Shown here one piece after another: positions 45,110 through 57,500 of a stretch of DNA of 64,000 nucleotides. The notes beneath the pieces are model-generated. The model saw only the letters and a list, made by a program, of their open reading frames with translations, did no database searches and was not told the origin of the DNA. The stretch spans positions 10,226,001-10,290,000 of the forward strand of contig CAMRHE010000012.1 in the NCBI GenBank assembly GCA_947044405.1. The letters are read 5' to 3'. Within the stretch, counting starts at the first letter, position 1, and every line of letters begins with the position of its first letter. Both the position numbers and the translations under genes were made by a program. The DNA is from Leptodactylus fallax. Its lineage: Eukaryota; Chordata; Amphibia; Anura; Leptodactylidae.

Positions 45110-45553
45110 TAGAGATGCGTGAATTGAAGTTGACGAAGTGGAATTCGTTCCGAATTTCAGGAAATATTCGATTCGCGTCGAATCCGGATTTCCTCACGAT
45201 TCGTGGTAACGAATCGCATTTTTTCCTAAAATGGCTGCTGCACATGTTAGGACATGGGGCAAGGAACTCTGGGAACGCGGGATCACCCACAATGCCATGC
45301 GTGCAGCCAATCAGCAGCCAGCCAGCCCTGTGATGCCACAGCCCCATAAATACCCTCCACCATCTGAGATTCAGGCACTTTCCAGTGTACTTAGTGCAGG
45401 GAGAGACGTCAGCAGGCGCTAGGGAAAGTGGTAGAAAACACTTGAATAAGTGAAATAAGTGGCCTATTCGCCGTTGTGTGTTGAAGGGAGAAAATTACAG
45501 GCCTTTTTGCCCTGTATTAATTTCCTTTTCATTCACATTTTTGATCAAACAGT

Positions 45554-45983
45554 ATGCCAGACAGAGAAGCGACAGGCCCTGCACAGGGGAGGGGCACAGG
45601 CCTAAATGTTTCTGGCACAGACACAGGTCGCAGCAGAGTAAGGGAGCATGGCTGCAGGGGTCACTTCCAGAGGTCTGAGCTCCCAGTGTTCTAGAATGGT
45701 TGACTCGGTCATCCACTTCATCCCAAGTCACATCAGACACCCCCAGCCAAGAGTTGGTGGGTTTGTCAGACACAACCCTTAGCTGGCATGGCCCGGGAGC
45801 AGGCCCTGTGCCTTCACCTGTCCTCAACCTGTCTCTGTCCTTTCCTGTTCCCTCAGCCAGAGAAGTACTCTATGCTGTGGGTTCAGATCCACTATACAGT
45901 GAGGACGAGCTACTAGAGGACAGTCAGCAGCTACTATGCAGCCAAGATCTGGAGGAGATATCTGCCACTTCCTCAGGCAGGCA
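45554..45983 (+). pseudogene. hAT transposase, N-terminal region before the nested insert
   Basis: It starts at ATG MPDREATGPAQGRGTGLNVS and stops at about 45690; a second frame then continues SRSQVTSDT-like sequence and SEDELLEDSQQLLCSQDLEE up to the insertion at 45984. After the insert it resumes CASSDEERGMGAGKRSGDKH at about 50650. It is a low-complexity, acidic region of the kind found before the BED finger in large hAT transposases; no motif identifies its function. One stop or frame change is seen. Confidence 0.6.
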
Positions 45984-46738
45984 TAGGGGCACACCTTTAA
46001 TGAGGCGAAGTGAGGCGACCGCCTCAGGCGGCACTATCGGAGGGGCGGCATTTTTAATATTGTTTTTTCACTATTTTGTTTATCCTAAACCAGCCCAAGA
46101 CAGGCCGCTCTGAAAACAAAGCTGAGTGGTACCTGTCTTGGGCTGGCTTAGGAGACCTCTGCATATCAGAGCAGGCGGCGCTGCTATGACGTCATCACGC
46201 CTCCTACGCTGAGACACAGACATCTTATGCGCCAGTGAAGCAGAGGCGGCGGCTCTATCAAGGGATCGCAGGTAGGTGGGGATAAATTTATTTATTTATT
46301 TTTTTAATAGGCCATTACCTGCTGGGGTTACTCAGCAGGTAACAGCCTATTTACATACCGATCTCCGCTCCTGCTGTGATCAGGAGGGGGGATCGTAAGT
46401 GAGGCCGTGGGCCACGAAACCCCAGCAAATACTACTATTATTATACTCCGGGGTCTTTTCAGACCCCAGAGTGTAATAATCGGAGACCCAGGGGAGGTGA
46501 GGGAACATAAAAAAAACACGTCATGAGGGTCAGGCTGACGTCATTATGTGTTGCGACGCTAGCCTGGCCTAAATGATGTATGTGCTGACGCTGAAGAAGG
46601 CCTAAAGCTGCAGGGAGTGCACCGGAGTCCAGATAGGTAAGTAACAGTGGTTTTTATTTTTGTCACCTCCCCGAATTTCCAATCATTATACTCTGGGGTC
46701 TGAATAGACCCCAGAGTATAATAATAGTTCATGGGTGG

Positions 46739-47260
46739 GCCACTATGGGGCATAATAGAGTGTGCAGGGGCGGCTGTGGGACAGAACACCGCATGCAGGG
46801 GCGGCTGTGGGGCAGAATACCGCGTGCAGGGGCGGCTGTGGGGCAGAATACCGTGTGCAGGGGCGGCTGAGGGACATAATACCGCGTGCAGGGGCGGTTG
46901 AGGGACATAATACCGCGTGCAGGGACGGCTGAGGGACATAATACAGTGTAAAGGGGTGGCTGAGGGACATAATACCGCGTGCAGGGGCGGCTGTGGGGAA
47001 GAATACCGCGTGCAGGGGTGGCTGTGGGACATAATATCGCATGTAGGGGAAGCTGTGGGGCAGAATACTGCATGCAGGGGCGGCTGAGGGATATAATACT
47101 GCATGCAGGGCGGCTGTGGGGCAGAATACCGCGTGCAGGAGTGGCTGAGGGACATAATACCGCGTGCAGGGGCGGCTGAGGGACATAATACCATGTGCAG
47201 GGGCAGCTGTGGGACATAATACCGTGTGCAGGGGTGGCTGAGGGACATTATAGTGTGTGT
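46739..47260. repeat. 31-bp minisatellite, about 16 copies
   Basis: The unit is of the form GTGGGGCAGAATACCGCGTG plus CAGGGGCGGCT, alternating with GAGGGACATAATACC variants. Because 31 is not a multiple of three, three units cycle through all frames, which makes three overlapping long antisense frames (for example 46559-47248) of no biological weight. The unit is the reverse complement of the type seen at 13505-13660. Confidence 0.9.
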
Positions 47261-47497
47261 AAATGGGGCGTTATACTGTGTGGGGGCCAGGAAAGGGGGT
47301 GCTATGCTGTGGGGGGGCCCTATGTCAAAAGTTTGCTGTAGGGTGGGGCCCAGTCTTTGCTAGTTACACCAACTGATAATGGGTTGTTAGGAAGGGGCAT
47401 ATTATATAAGGGGGCTTTATGAACTTAAGAGGTGTTATTTATATAGGGTCATTATTAATACAAGGGGGGTTATTTATATAAGAGGCCACTAGGGAGC

Positions 47498-47500
<3 letters not shown>

Positions 47501-47538
<38 letters not shown>
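47501..47538. repeat. (TA)n microsatellite, Tc1 landing site
   Basis: About 19 TA units end directly at the left terminus of the Tc1 at 47539. A TA run also follows its right end (49167-49176). Confidence 0.9.
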
Positions 47539-47541
<3 letters not shown>

Positions 47542-49166
47542 TACAGACCAAAAGTTTGGACACACCTTCTCATTCCAAGAGTTTTCTGTATTTTCATGAC
47601 TATGAAAATTGTAGATTCACACTGAAGGCATCAAAACTATGAATTAACACATGTGGAATTATATACTTAACAAAAAAGTGTGAAACAACTGAAAATATGT
47701 CTTATATTCTAGGTTCTTCAAAGTAGCCACCTTTTGCTTTGATTACTGCTTTGTACACTCTTGGCATTCTCTTGATGAGCTTCAAGAGGTAGTCACCTGA
47801 AATGGTTTTCACTTCACAGGTGTGCCCTGTCAGGTTTAATAAGTGGGATTTCTTGCCTTATAAATGGGGTTGGGACCATCAGTTGTGTTGTTCAGAAGTC
47901 AGGTGGATACACAGCTGATAGTCCTACTGAATGGAGTGTTAGAATTTGTATTATGGCAAGAAAAAAGCAGCTAAGTAAAGAAAAACGAGTGGCCATCATT
48001 ACTTTAAGAAATGAAGGTCAGTCAGTCCGAAAAATTGGGAAAACTTTGAAAGTGTCCCCAAGTGCAGTGGCCAAAACCATCAAGCGCTACAAAGAAACTG
48101 GCTTACATGAGGACCACCCCAGGAAAGGAAGACCAAGAGTCACCTCTGCTGCGGAGGATAAGTTCATCCGAGTCACCAGCCTCACAAATCGCAGGTTAAC
48201 AGCAGCTCAGATTAGAGACCAGGTCAATGCCACACAGAGTTCTAGCAGCAGACACATCTCTACAACAACTGTTAAGAGGAGACTGTGTGCAGCAGGCCTT
48301 CATGGTAAAATAGCTGCTAGGAAACCACTGCTAAGGACAGGCAACAAGCAGAAGAGACTTGTTTGGGCTAAAGAACACAATTAATGGACATTAGACCTGT
48401 GGAAATCTGTGCTTTGGTCTGATGAGTCCAAATTTGAAATCTTTGGTTCCAACCACCGTGTCTTTGTGCGACGCAGAAAAGGTGAACGAATGGACTCTAC
48501 ATGCCTGGTTCCCACCGTGAAGCATGGAGGAGGAGGTATGATGGTGTGGGGGTGCTTTGCTGGTGACACTGTTGGGGATTTATTCAAAATTGAAGGAATA
48601 CTGAACTAGCATGGTTACCACAGCATCTTGCAGCGGCATGCTATTCCATCTGGTTTGCGTTTAGTTGGACCATCATTTATTTTTCAACAGGACAATGACC
48701 CCAAACACCTCCAGACTGTGTAAGGGCTATTTGACCAAGAAGGAGAGTGATGGGGTGCTACGCCAGATGACCTGGCCTCCACAGTCACCAGATCTGAACC
48801 CAGTCGAGATGGTTTGGTGTGAGCTGGACCGCAGAGTGAAGGCAAAAGGGCCAACAAGTGCTAAGCATCTCTGGGAACTCCTTCAAGACTGTTGGAAGAC
48901 CATTTCAGGTGACTACCTCTTGAAGCTCATCAAGAGAATGCCAAGAGTGTGCAACGCAGTAATCAAAGCAAAAGGTGGCTACTTTGAAGAACCTAGAATA
49001 TAAGACATATTTTCAGTTGTTTCACACTTTTTTGTTAAGTATATAATTCCACATGTGTTAATTCATAGTTTTGATGCCTTCAGTGTGAATCTACTATTTT
49101 TATAGTCATGAAAATACAGAAAACTCTTGGAATGAGAAGGTGTGTCCAAACTTTTGGTCTGTACTG
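47539..49166 (+). mobile_element. Tc1-related transposon with CAGTACAGACCAAAAG ends (DD38E type)
   Basis: The left end CAGTACAGACCAAAAGTTTG is mirrored by the right end CAAACTTTTGGTCTGTACTG. The inverted repeats extend about 200 bp (to ACTTAACAAAAAAGTGTGAA). Inserted at TA within a TA microsatellite. It holds one transposase frame with three lesions. Different family from the two CAGTGGGG copies. Confidence 0.93.
47953..49003 (+). pseudogene. DD38E-type Tc1 transposase, two stops and one 2-bp deletion
   Basis: It starts MARKKQLSKEKRVAIITLRN (helix-turn-helix; VAKTIKRYKETG), and has a GRPRVT linker. The first Asp is about codon 157 (WSDESKFEIFG), the second about codon 247 (FQQDNDPKH), and Glu lies in SPDLNPVEMVW. 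After allowing for the frameshift, 38 residues lie between the second Asp and Glu, against 34 in the other Tc1 copies here. Lesions: TAA at 48382-48384, TAG at 48607-48609, and a 2-bp loss in a CA run near 48710. The C-terminus (AKGGYFEEPRI) is intact. Confidence 0.88.
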
Positions 49167-49263
49167 TATATATATAAGGGGGTGGTCATTTATAAAAACA
49201 TTCATTAAGGGACATCAATTATATACGGGGGCATTAGGGGACATTATGAATAGAAGGGGGCAT

Positions 49264-49268
<5 letters not shown>

Positions 49269-49313
<45 letters not shown>

Positions 49314-49335
49314 TGTATATATATATATATTTATA
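49269..49335. repeat. (TA)n microsatellite
   Basis: Long TA run with one GTATG interruption, inside the second hAT-type element. Confidence 0.9.
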
Positions 49336-49399
49336 TAAAGGGTCATTAGGGGAGCAGTATTTATGCCAGGAGGAATCAGAGGTATAATATAAAGGGGCA

Positions 49400-49835
49400 A
49401 TTAACTAAAGGGATTATCCTGGACAACCCCTTTAATGTGGCACTTGGGTTTTAATAAAGGGATTTTCCAGCTCATTTTTATTGATGATCTATCCTTAGGA
49501 CAGATCATCAATAAGAGATAAGTGATTCCCCACTGATCAGCTGTATGAAGGTATGCTATGAAGCTGCTATGACGCCTGTTTATATCACACGCTGTCTGTT
49601 TATAGTGACCGTGTGATGTAATTACAGTCATGTCACATAGACGTATATAGGACGAGGCTGTAGTTATGTTACATGGCCACTAGGAGATGAATGACACTAT
49701 GTAAATAGAGAAGCGATCAAGGTGCTTACACAGGTACCACAGTTCATTCAAACAGCTGATCAGTAGGGGTCCTGGGCTTTTGAGCCCCACTGATTAGTTT
49801 ATTAATGACCTGATAAACCTTTTAATTAGTTAACA
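49400..49835. mobile_element. AAGGGGTTG-type MITE sequence
   Basis: GGATTATCCTGGACAACCCC plus TTTAA and AATAAAGGGATTTTCCAGCT are ends of the TTAA-flanked MITE type also seen at 4501. The right end (CTGATAAACCTTTTAATT) is worn. Boundaries are approximate. Confidence 0.45.
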
Positions 49836-50655
49836 CCTGGGACATTATTAATAATAGGCATTATTTATGGGGGTACACACGGACATTATTAATATTAAGA
49901 TGCACTTGGGGATATTATTCATTATGGGGGGCTTATATCATATATTTTATAATTGGGGTAGCAGCAGGATGGGTGTGCAGGTGAGGACAATGTGGGTTGG
50001 GTGCCTGGAAAAGTGAGGAGCCAAAGAGACAAGTCACAGCTGGAAGAATGGTCATGGCAGTCCAAAGGAAAGAGAAGGGAAATGTGAAGGATTTGTCAGA
50101 GACGTCACCTGTAAGTCACAAAATGTAACTACCCTGTATACACCTAAATAATAGAGGATAAATACCTGATTGATGGGGGTCTGTCTGCTGAGACCCACAC
50201 TGGACCTGAGAATCGGGGGTTTTTTTACCCCCACTGGGTGGGAATTCAGCCTGGCTGCGGCTGAATATAGGTGTGTCACTTGGTGGATGGACGAACCCGC
50301 TCTCGTTCACTTCGATGGGAGTGCCAAATATAGCCGAAGCACAGTACTCAGCTATCTGCGGCACTCCTATTATAGAGAATGGGGACCACGTGGGCTTGTC
50401 CATCTCCAAGCAGAAGATGTGTGAAGTTACTTTCTTGCCGTGATGTTGATCTCTGATACTGAAGTAATATAGGAAGAATTCTTTTATAAACTGTTTATTA
50501 TAACTTTGTGTATATTGTGCGACAATAGCAGCGTGTGAAGCTAGTAGCATGTAAACTCAATGTTTTATTTTACTTTTTTTTTTTTTTGGGGGGGGGGCGT
50601 CTTTCTATATTCTGCCCTAGGCAGCAAAGAAGCTAGGTTCACCACTGGGTGCGCA

Positions 50656-53060
50656 AGTAGTGATGAGGAGCGTGGCATGGGAGCTGGTAAGAGGTCGGGA
50701 GACAAACATGCCCGCAGGAGCCTACCTGCCCGGAAAGCAGTGGTGCAGGGGTTCACGGAGGCAGTGGCAGTAGCAGTCGGTCAGTGCGGAGTGTTGGGGG
50801 TAAAATCACCTACTCAGCGGTGTGGCAGTTTTTTGATAAGCTGCCGGGGGAGTTGATCATGGCCATATGTCGAATCTGTGGGCAGAAGGTGAAGTGTGGC
50901 CAGGGTGCCAATGTTGGCACCACAGCCCTGCGTCAACATATGCAGCGTCACCATAAAGTGGCTTGGGAGAACCGTGGCTCCAATGTGGTGGTCCAGCCTG
51001 CCGCAGCAACCACTGCAGTACCCACCATCCAATGGTGCAGAAGCTGAACATGTTCCTGTCCAAGTTGCTGGTGCTGCAGTCCCTCCCTTTCCAAGTAGTG
51101 GACTCTGCACCTTTCAGACAACTGATGGCTTGTGCCGAGCCGAGGTGGAGAGTCCCAAGCCGTCATTTCTTTGCCAAAAAGGTAGTACCAGCCCTGCACA
51201 AATATGTAGAACAGAAGGTGAGCCAGTCCTTGAGCCTGTCGGTGTCTGCCAAAGTGCATGGCGACGCCGACGTGTGGAGCTGTAACTATGGTCAAGGAAT
51301 GTGGTGAATATGGTTCCTGCCCAGACACACCAGCAACTTGGACAGGTGACGCCGATTCCGCCTTCACATTCTCATGGTCCTGCAACAATGTCCACCTCAT
51401 CCTCCACTGTGTCCTCAGCTTCCACTGCAGGGGCAATTCACAGTGCTCCTCCAGCATACTAAATGTGCAGGGCATGGTGATGTCATGCTGTTCTACACCT
51501 CGTTTGCCTGGGTGAAGTGAGTCACACGGGAGGAACTGCTCCATGTCCTTCATCAAGAAATCGAATCCTGGCTTTCTCCGCGACAACTCAAAATCGGAAC
51601 CATGGTGACCGACAACAGGAAGAACATGATGTCGGCACTGCGTCAAGGAGGGCTGAGCCATGTGCCCTGCATGGCGCATGTGTTCAATCTGGTTGTCAAG
51701 CGTTTCCTTAAGTCTTCCACCCATCTGCAAGACATCCTAAAAATGGCCAGGAAACTTTGCATGCACTTCATCCACTCTTACACCACCAAGCACACCCTCC
51801 TTGAGCTTCAGCGGTAGAACGGCGTCGCCCAGCATAGGCTGATATGCGACGTTTCCACCTTTTGGAATTACACCCTCTATATGTTGGACCAACTGTACGA
51901 ACAGAGAAAGGCCATAAACAATTTCTTGATGATCCAGGCAGACAGAGGTACTCCTCTGCATAACTTCGATGTTAGCCAGTGGCAGCTCATGCACATCTGC
52001 CATTTGCTCGTGCCCTTTGAGGAAGCCAATTTATTTGTCAATCACCAGGACTATGGGATGAACAACGTCATTCCACTGATTCATATCCTGGAAAAGATGT
52101 TGGTAAATCTGGCTGGTCATGGGAGTGGAGACGTGGTGCCTACATCTCAAGACCATATGAGCCGTGTGGGGCTGAACTGGAGGAGGAGGAGAAAGACATT
52201 GGAGCACAAGCAATGTGTAGCGAAATGGGAGGTTTTTCTACACAGTTGACAGGAGAGGAGGAGCAGGAGCAGCCGGAAGAGCAAGAGGGAGAGGAGAAAG
52301 ACGAGGCAGATGACCCAGACACACCATGACAGTATGCAGTGGAGATGGATGCAGGGAGTCCCTCCGAGTCACTTGCACAAATGGCCCAGTGCACGCTCAC
52401 TTGCTTGCGTAGTGACAGCCGAATTGTCACCATTCGGCAGAGTGATGACTACTGGCTCTCTACCATGTTAGACCCTCGCTACCGGTCAAAAATGAGGCCT
52501 TTTTTACACCTGCTGAGAGGTAGGACAAACTGAACTACTATAGAGACATCCTATGTAGTCAGTTGGCCGCTGCCTATCTGCGTTATCGTCCATCCCCTCG
52601 CAGGTCTGACCGGGGAGGCCCTGGGTGCTCACCTTGCACTGCCATGGCTGCTGTGGGGGGTGGGGATGCAGGAGCAGTATCAACTCCATCGGCAGCAGCC
52701 TGAACCTAGAGTCACTGATGAGCAGCTTTCTTCACCCGCATAGTAAAGAAACTACTCACCAGCAGCTGGACTCAGAGCAAAACCTGAAGCGGCAGGTGGT
52801 GGTATACTTGGAGTACACCCTGCCACTCGTCATCGAAGATCCACTGGACTACTGGCAGCCAAACTGGATTTGTGGCCGCAACTGGCTGAGTTTGCCCTGG
52901 AAAATCTGTCCTGCCCGGCCAGTAGTGTGGAATCAGAGCGGGTGTTTATTGCGGCGGGGGCCATAGTTACCCCAAGGAGAACTCGCCTGTCCACCTAAAA
53001 TGTGGAGAGACTGACCTTTGTCAAGATGAATCAGCCAGGATTTCCACCCACCAATGCCTG
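50656..53060 (+). pseudogene. hAT transposase with BED zinc finger, decayed
   Basis: Order: a BED finger at about 50814-50960 (VWQFFDKLPGE, then ICRICGQKVKCGQG and TTALRQHMQRHHK, giving C-x2-C and H-x4-H type ligands). Next, the hAT catalytic core near 51600-51720 (MVTDNRKNMMSALRQ with the Asp, CMAHVFNLVVKRF). Then SQWQLMHICHLLVPFEEANL near 51990, WLSTMLDPRYRSKM near 52450, and a C-terminal dimerisation (hATC) region near 52850-53000 (DPLDYWQ, then in another frame PASSVESERVF). At least four lesions are visible, including TAG at 51815-51817 and a one-base frameshift near 52855. It is the likely source gene of the 45110-60869 element. Confidence 0.85.
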
Positions 53061-53262
53061 ATGCCTCAGATTAAGTCATCCATGCTGCCTCACCCAAACC
53101 TTGACCTCTGGCTACCTCCCTCAGCTACTATTCAATGCTGCCACCCGCCTGATGCCACACATCTGATGCCAAGTGCTCCTTCTTATAGCCACCATCGTCA
53201 GTGAGTACTGTTTGTGTCACCCACCTCCCCACTTTGTCACTGGATCACTCTATGGCCTCCTG

Positions 53263-53517
53263 ATGCTGCTGCCACCTCCACATTATGTCATCTTGCCACT
53301 CTGTGACCTACTCATGCTGCTGCCACCTCCACATTATGTCATCTTGCCACTCTGTGCCCTCCTCATGCTCCTGCTACCTCCACATTATGTCACCTTGCCA
53401 CTCTGTGGACTCCTCATGCTGCTGCCACCTCCACATTATGTCACCTTGCCACTTTGTGGCCTCCTCATGCTTCTGCTACCTCAACACTATGTCACTTCTC
53501 ATGCTGTTCCCACCCTC
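53263..53517 (+). repeat. 51-bp tandem repeat, about five copies
   Basis: The unit starts ATGCTGCTGCCACCTCCACA and then reads TTATGTCATCTTGCCACTCT. The period of 51 (17 codons) keeps a frame open (LLPPPHYVILPLC), which explains a 118-codon frame of no known function. It lies downstream of the hAT transposase. Confidence 0.9.
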
Positions 53518-54058
53518 CCCACTCCATGACTGGGCCACTATTTTGCCTTTTTGGTCTGGTTGACATCATCATTTATTTGACCCTTCTTCTGATCTGTCAG
53601 AAGGAAGGGAAAATGAGATGCACAACGGATCCTGTCTGTGTAGCAGCTGTAAGGCCTGTATGGTCCCAGCAGAATTGGCTTATGATTTGGTAGCCAAAAG
53701 CAGGAGTTGGTACAAAACACATAAGACATGCAAATATTCCATTCACGTATCATCTCTGTTTTGGATCCACTCCTGTTTTTTTTGGCATCAGCAATACTGA
53801 TTACTGACCGAGTGAAGGCGGATGCTCAACAGATAGGATCCATATTTTTTGGGGGGGTTACTGTTCTGACGTCAACACAAACTTACTGCTGACACCCTCT
53901 CCACTTTGTCAGGGGGGCTCTACTTGCATAAGCCTTTAATAGAACAGGTTCTGTAGAAATGTGGAATCAGCAGACGACGGTGTGCGCTCTTTCACGCTAC
54001 AGTAGGATCTTGGGCGTCTGCACAGTTCTTTTTTTTTTTTTTTTTTAATTCAAAGTTT

Positions 54059-54064
54059 TTTATT
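54059..54064 (-). terminator. Poly(A) signal of the LINE
   Basis: TTTATT on the + strand is AATAAA on the LINE strand (within AAAACCAATAAAAAACTTTG). It sits about 10 nt before the poly(A) tail at 54031-54048. Confidence 0.75.
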
Positions 54065-54574
54065 GGTTTTCATATTAACAGTATAAGTAAACATTCCATC
54101 CAATACATTCAATTACAGGCAGTGTTAGATCTCTATCACCATATTGCAAGATAAACACTGTTTACAGGTGAGTGTGCACATAACTTAGGAGTGCGTATTC
54201 TTGCTTCCCGTTTATTCTGGGTGATGTTGCTTAGGAGTAGCTGTTCCTGTTGTTGCTCCTAACTCTCGAGTAGCTGAACGTGTATGAAGTTTGGGATCCG
54301 GGGGTGGTTAGTAGGATTTAGTTAGTAGAGGAGTGATTTGAGGGACCTAGTGTTGGAGTGGAATGTATGAGGACGATGCGATGTGAGTTTGTATGCGGAT
54401 AATTGTTTGCTAAGAAGTGTAAATAATGTTGAGATGCTGAGGATGAGAAGAGAGGAAAGGGAGAGGGGGAGGGTAGAAGGGCAGGGGGGAGGGTGAGGGC
54501 ACCATGGAGGCCCGGTCCTGGCTTCACAGGTGTGTACAGGGATTACTTCCGTGGTAGCCGGGTATCTTGTGCTT

Positions 54575-57500
54575 TTATAGCTTAGTGTAGCGTATCCAAG
54601 GGGCCCATACTTTTGAGAAGTGGTCATGGGTCCTGTTCTTCCAGCTCATGAGTTCTTCGAACCTCATAATTTCTTGGACCTTAGACTTCCACAGTGTGAT
54701 AGGTGGTCCGTTGGTCTGGAGCCAAAATTGAGGTATTAATAATTTTGCTACCGAGATAAGATGAGTGGCTAGGAGGTCTCTTTTGGGTTTATTACTTTTC
54801 TCTGGGAGAGCTAAGAATATGATTGTCGGCTTGAGGGTTATTGCGGATTTCAGAGCTCTTCGCATACACTCTTGTATTTCTGTCCAATATTGTTTGATGA
54901 CAGGACAGGTCCACCATATATGTAAGTACGTTCCAATGTGAGCGGAACATCGCCAGCATGTGTCTACCGTGGAGAGATGTTTGTTAAATAGCCACTCTGG
55001 CGTGCTATACCACCTTGAGAGGAGCTTGTAGTGATTTTCCTTCATCCGTATACAGGTTGAGAAGCCATGAGACGAACGCAAGACCGCTTTCACCTCGCTA
55101 TCATCCAAAGAAATTTTTTGTTCCTTTTCCCAGCTGGTGATAAAGGCTGGTTTGTAAGGTGTTGCTGGAGCTATATAATTGTGCAAAAAGTTTGATGTTT
55201 TCCTCAGCAGTTTAGTGTTAGAGAGCAGTAATTTTTCAAAGGGTGTTAGTTCTTTCCTTATGCGAAAAGTTGCAATGAAGCGGTTAAAATAGTGCTTTAA
55301 GTGCTCCTTATGAAGGAAGGTCAGCTTGAGTTGCGGGAACATGGTGGCGCAATTCTCCCATGGCTTCAACAAGCCGCCATCTGAGATGTCTTTTAAGGAG
55401 AGGTGACTTAGAGCATTCCAGACTGATGGGTATAACTCTGAAGCGTTATGTAATAAGTGCGGTATTAGGCCCACTGGTAGGAGAGGCGAAGGTGAAGGAG
55501 CTAATCTAGGGCCTAGTTCCTTCCAGATCTCCAATGCTCCCCGTGTCAAGGGACAGGTTGCTCGGGTTGTTTTCTGTGTCACAGAAGGTAGCCAAAGCTC
55601 CACGAGTGCTGGCCCTGATTTCTCCAAAGCCCTTTTGTCCAAGGGTCTTTCCAGTGACGTCCACCATCCCAGTTGGACTGCCTGATAGTACTGCCAGATG
55701 TCGGGCAGGCCTACTCCTCCCGCAGACTTGTGCTTGATAAGTAGTGACCAAGCGATTCTAGGGGCACGTTTCCTCCATATAAACCTCGTGAAAATGCTAC
55801 GAAGAGATGCAAAGAACGCTTTGGGGATATAGATTGGCAACATAGTCATTTTATAGAGCACCTTAGGGATTAAATAAGTTTGAATCAGATTCTTCCTGCC
55901 AAACCAAGAGAGTGGCAGCTTTTCATATGCGATAAGATCTCGTTTCAGTTCACCTAAAAGGGGTAGGAAGTTGCTAGCATATAGATCATTCAAATCAGGA
56001 GTTAGCTTGACTCCTAGATATTTTATCGACCCTTTAGTCCATTGAAACGGAGTGCTCTTTTGCAATTTATTAACTCTTGCGCTCGATAGATTTATGTTCA
56101 GCACCTCCGACTTGGAAAAATTCGCCTTGTATCTAGATACTGTGCCAAAGTGAAGCAGGAGTTCCATGATCGCCGGTAGTCCTTCTTCTGGATTTGAGAT
56201 GATGAAAAGTACATCGTCTGCAAAAGCTGTGGCCTGCAGGGTAGACTCTCCCACTGTAGCCCCTCTAACCCTGGGATCTTGCCTAACTCGCTGTAATAGC
56301 GTTTCTAGTACCAAGATGAATAGCGTGGGAGACAGCGGGCATCCCTGTCTTGTGCCATTGGAGATGTAAAAAGTGTCAGATAGAGTTCCGTTAATTCTTA
56401 GTTTGGCATGTGGCTTGGCGTAGAGAGTGAAAATCGCTGTGACAAATGAAGACGGGAATCCAAATTTTTGTAGAGTGGCTCGTAGGAAGTCCCAGTCGAC
56501 TCTGTCAAATGCTTTCTCTGCATCTACTCCCAACAAGATTAAGGATTGGCTGGTATTTTGTGCTTTCTGTATCAAGGGGAGTAGTCTCGCCGTGTTGTCT
56601 CTTCCCTCTCTTCCACCCACAAAACCCGATTGTTCCATATGTACCAATGTGGGAATCAGGGACTTCATACGGAGTGCTAGGATCTTTGCCCAAAGCTTTA
56701 GATCAAAATTCAGTAGTGAGATTGGTCTGTAGCTTCCGCACTCACAAGGGTCTTTGCCTTCTTTGGGTATTAGCGCTATGTGCGCTTCTAGTGCTTGTGT
56801 AGGTAGTTCTTTCCCCTGTAGCAAGGCGTTACATAGCAATGTGAGCTGCGGGGCCAGGATTTGTTGGAGCTTTCTGTAGTAAGCGAGCGGATATCCGTCA
56901 GGTCCCGGGCTCTTCCCCATCGGGAAACTATTTAATGCTTCAATCACTTCTGATAAGGTAATGGGCTTTACCAGTTCCAATGCTTGTTCTGAGGAGACTT
57001 TTGGTAAAGAGAGGCGTGCTAGGAAGTCTGCTATGAGGGTGCCTCTTTCTGTATCCGTTGGGGCTGGGGACTCGTTTCTTAAGTTGTAAAGCTTGGTATA
57101 AAAACTTACGAATTCTGCTGATATTTCTGTTGTGTTCGTTTTTAATTGACCTGAGTCATTTCTTATCGAAGAGATGAAGGATCGGGCCTTTGCCTTCCGA
57201 ATCAAGGACGTCATGAGGCGGCTTCCCTTATTACCGTGGGCATATAAGAGTTTCTTGAAATGTAGGTGTTGCTTTGCCGACCTGGCATTCAGAAGATCCA
57301 GTAACGATTCCCTCAGGGTGGTCAGCTCTTCTTGAGCACTTAATGCCCTTGTTCTTTTGTGGATTTTCTCCAGTTCAGCAATACGTGCCATGGTGAGATC
57401 CAGTTTCCTTTGTTTGTCTTTCTTTATCCTGGATGCCATGGATATAAGAACGCCCCTCATGTATGCCTTGTGTGATTCCCAGATTATCGTTGGGCACATG

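Larger units (their letters stand above)
45984..50647. mobile_element. Second hAT-type element nested in the first
   Basis: The left end TAGGGGCACACCTTTAATGA and the right end, reverse-complemented, CAGTGGTGAACCTAGCTTCT are diverged hAT-like inverted repeats. The flanking 8-mers GGCAGGCA (45976-45983) and GGTGCGCA (50648-50655) agree at 5 of 8. The hAT reading region resumes on the other side. It has no transposase of its own, but contains a 31-bp minisatellite, TA repeats, a Tc1 and TTAA-type MITE sequence. Confidence 0.68.

Noticed and set aside
46559..47248. Three long overlapping antisense frames (147-229 codons) with HAVLCPSAAP-like repeats
   Set aside because: They are produced by the 31-bp minisatellite, which has no stop in those frames; no start context, splice sites or family match.
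46739..47260. Regular repeats suggesting a CRISPR array
   Set aside because: Units abut without spacers, the repeat variants drift, and the context is a eukaryotic transposon.
50948..51730. 260-codon antisense frame over the hAT transposase
   Set aside because: Shadow of the decayed transposase; the sense strand carries the BED finger and hAT motifs.
53173..53529. 118-codon Pro/Leu-rich frame
   Set aside because: Kept open by a 51-bp tandem repeat; no independent evidence of coding.
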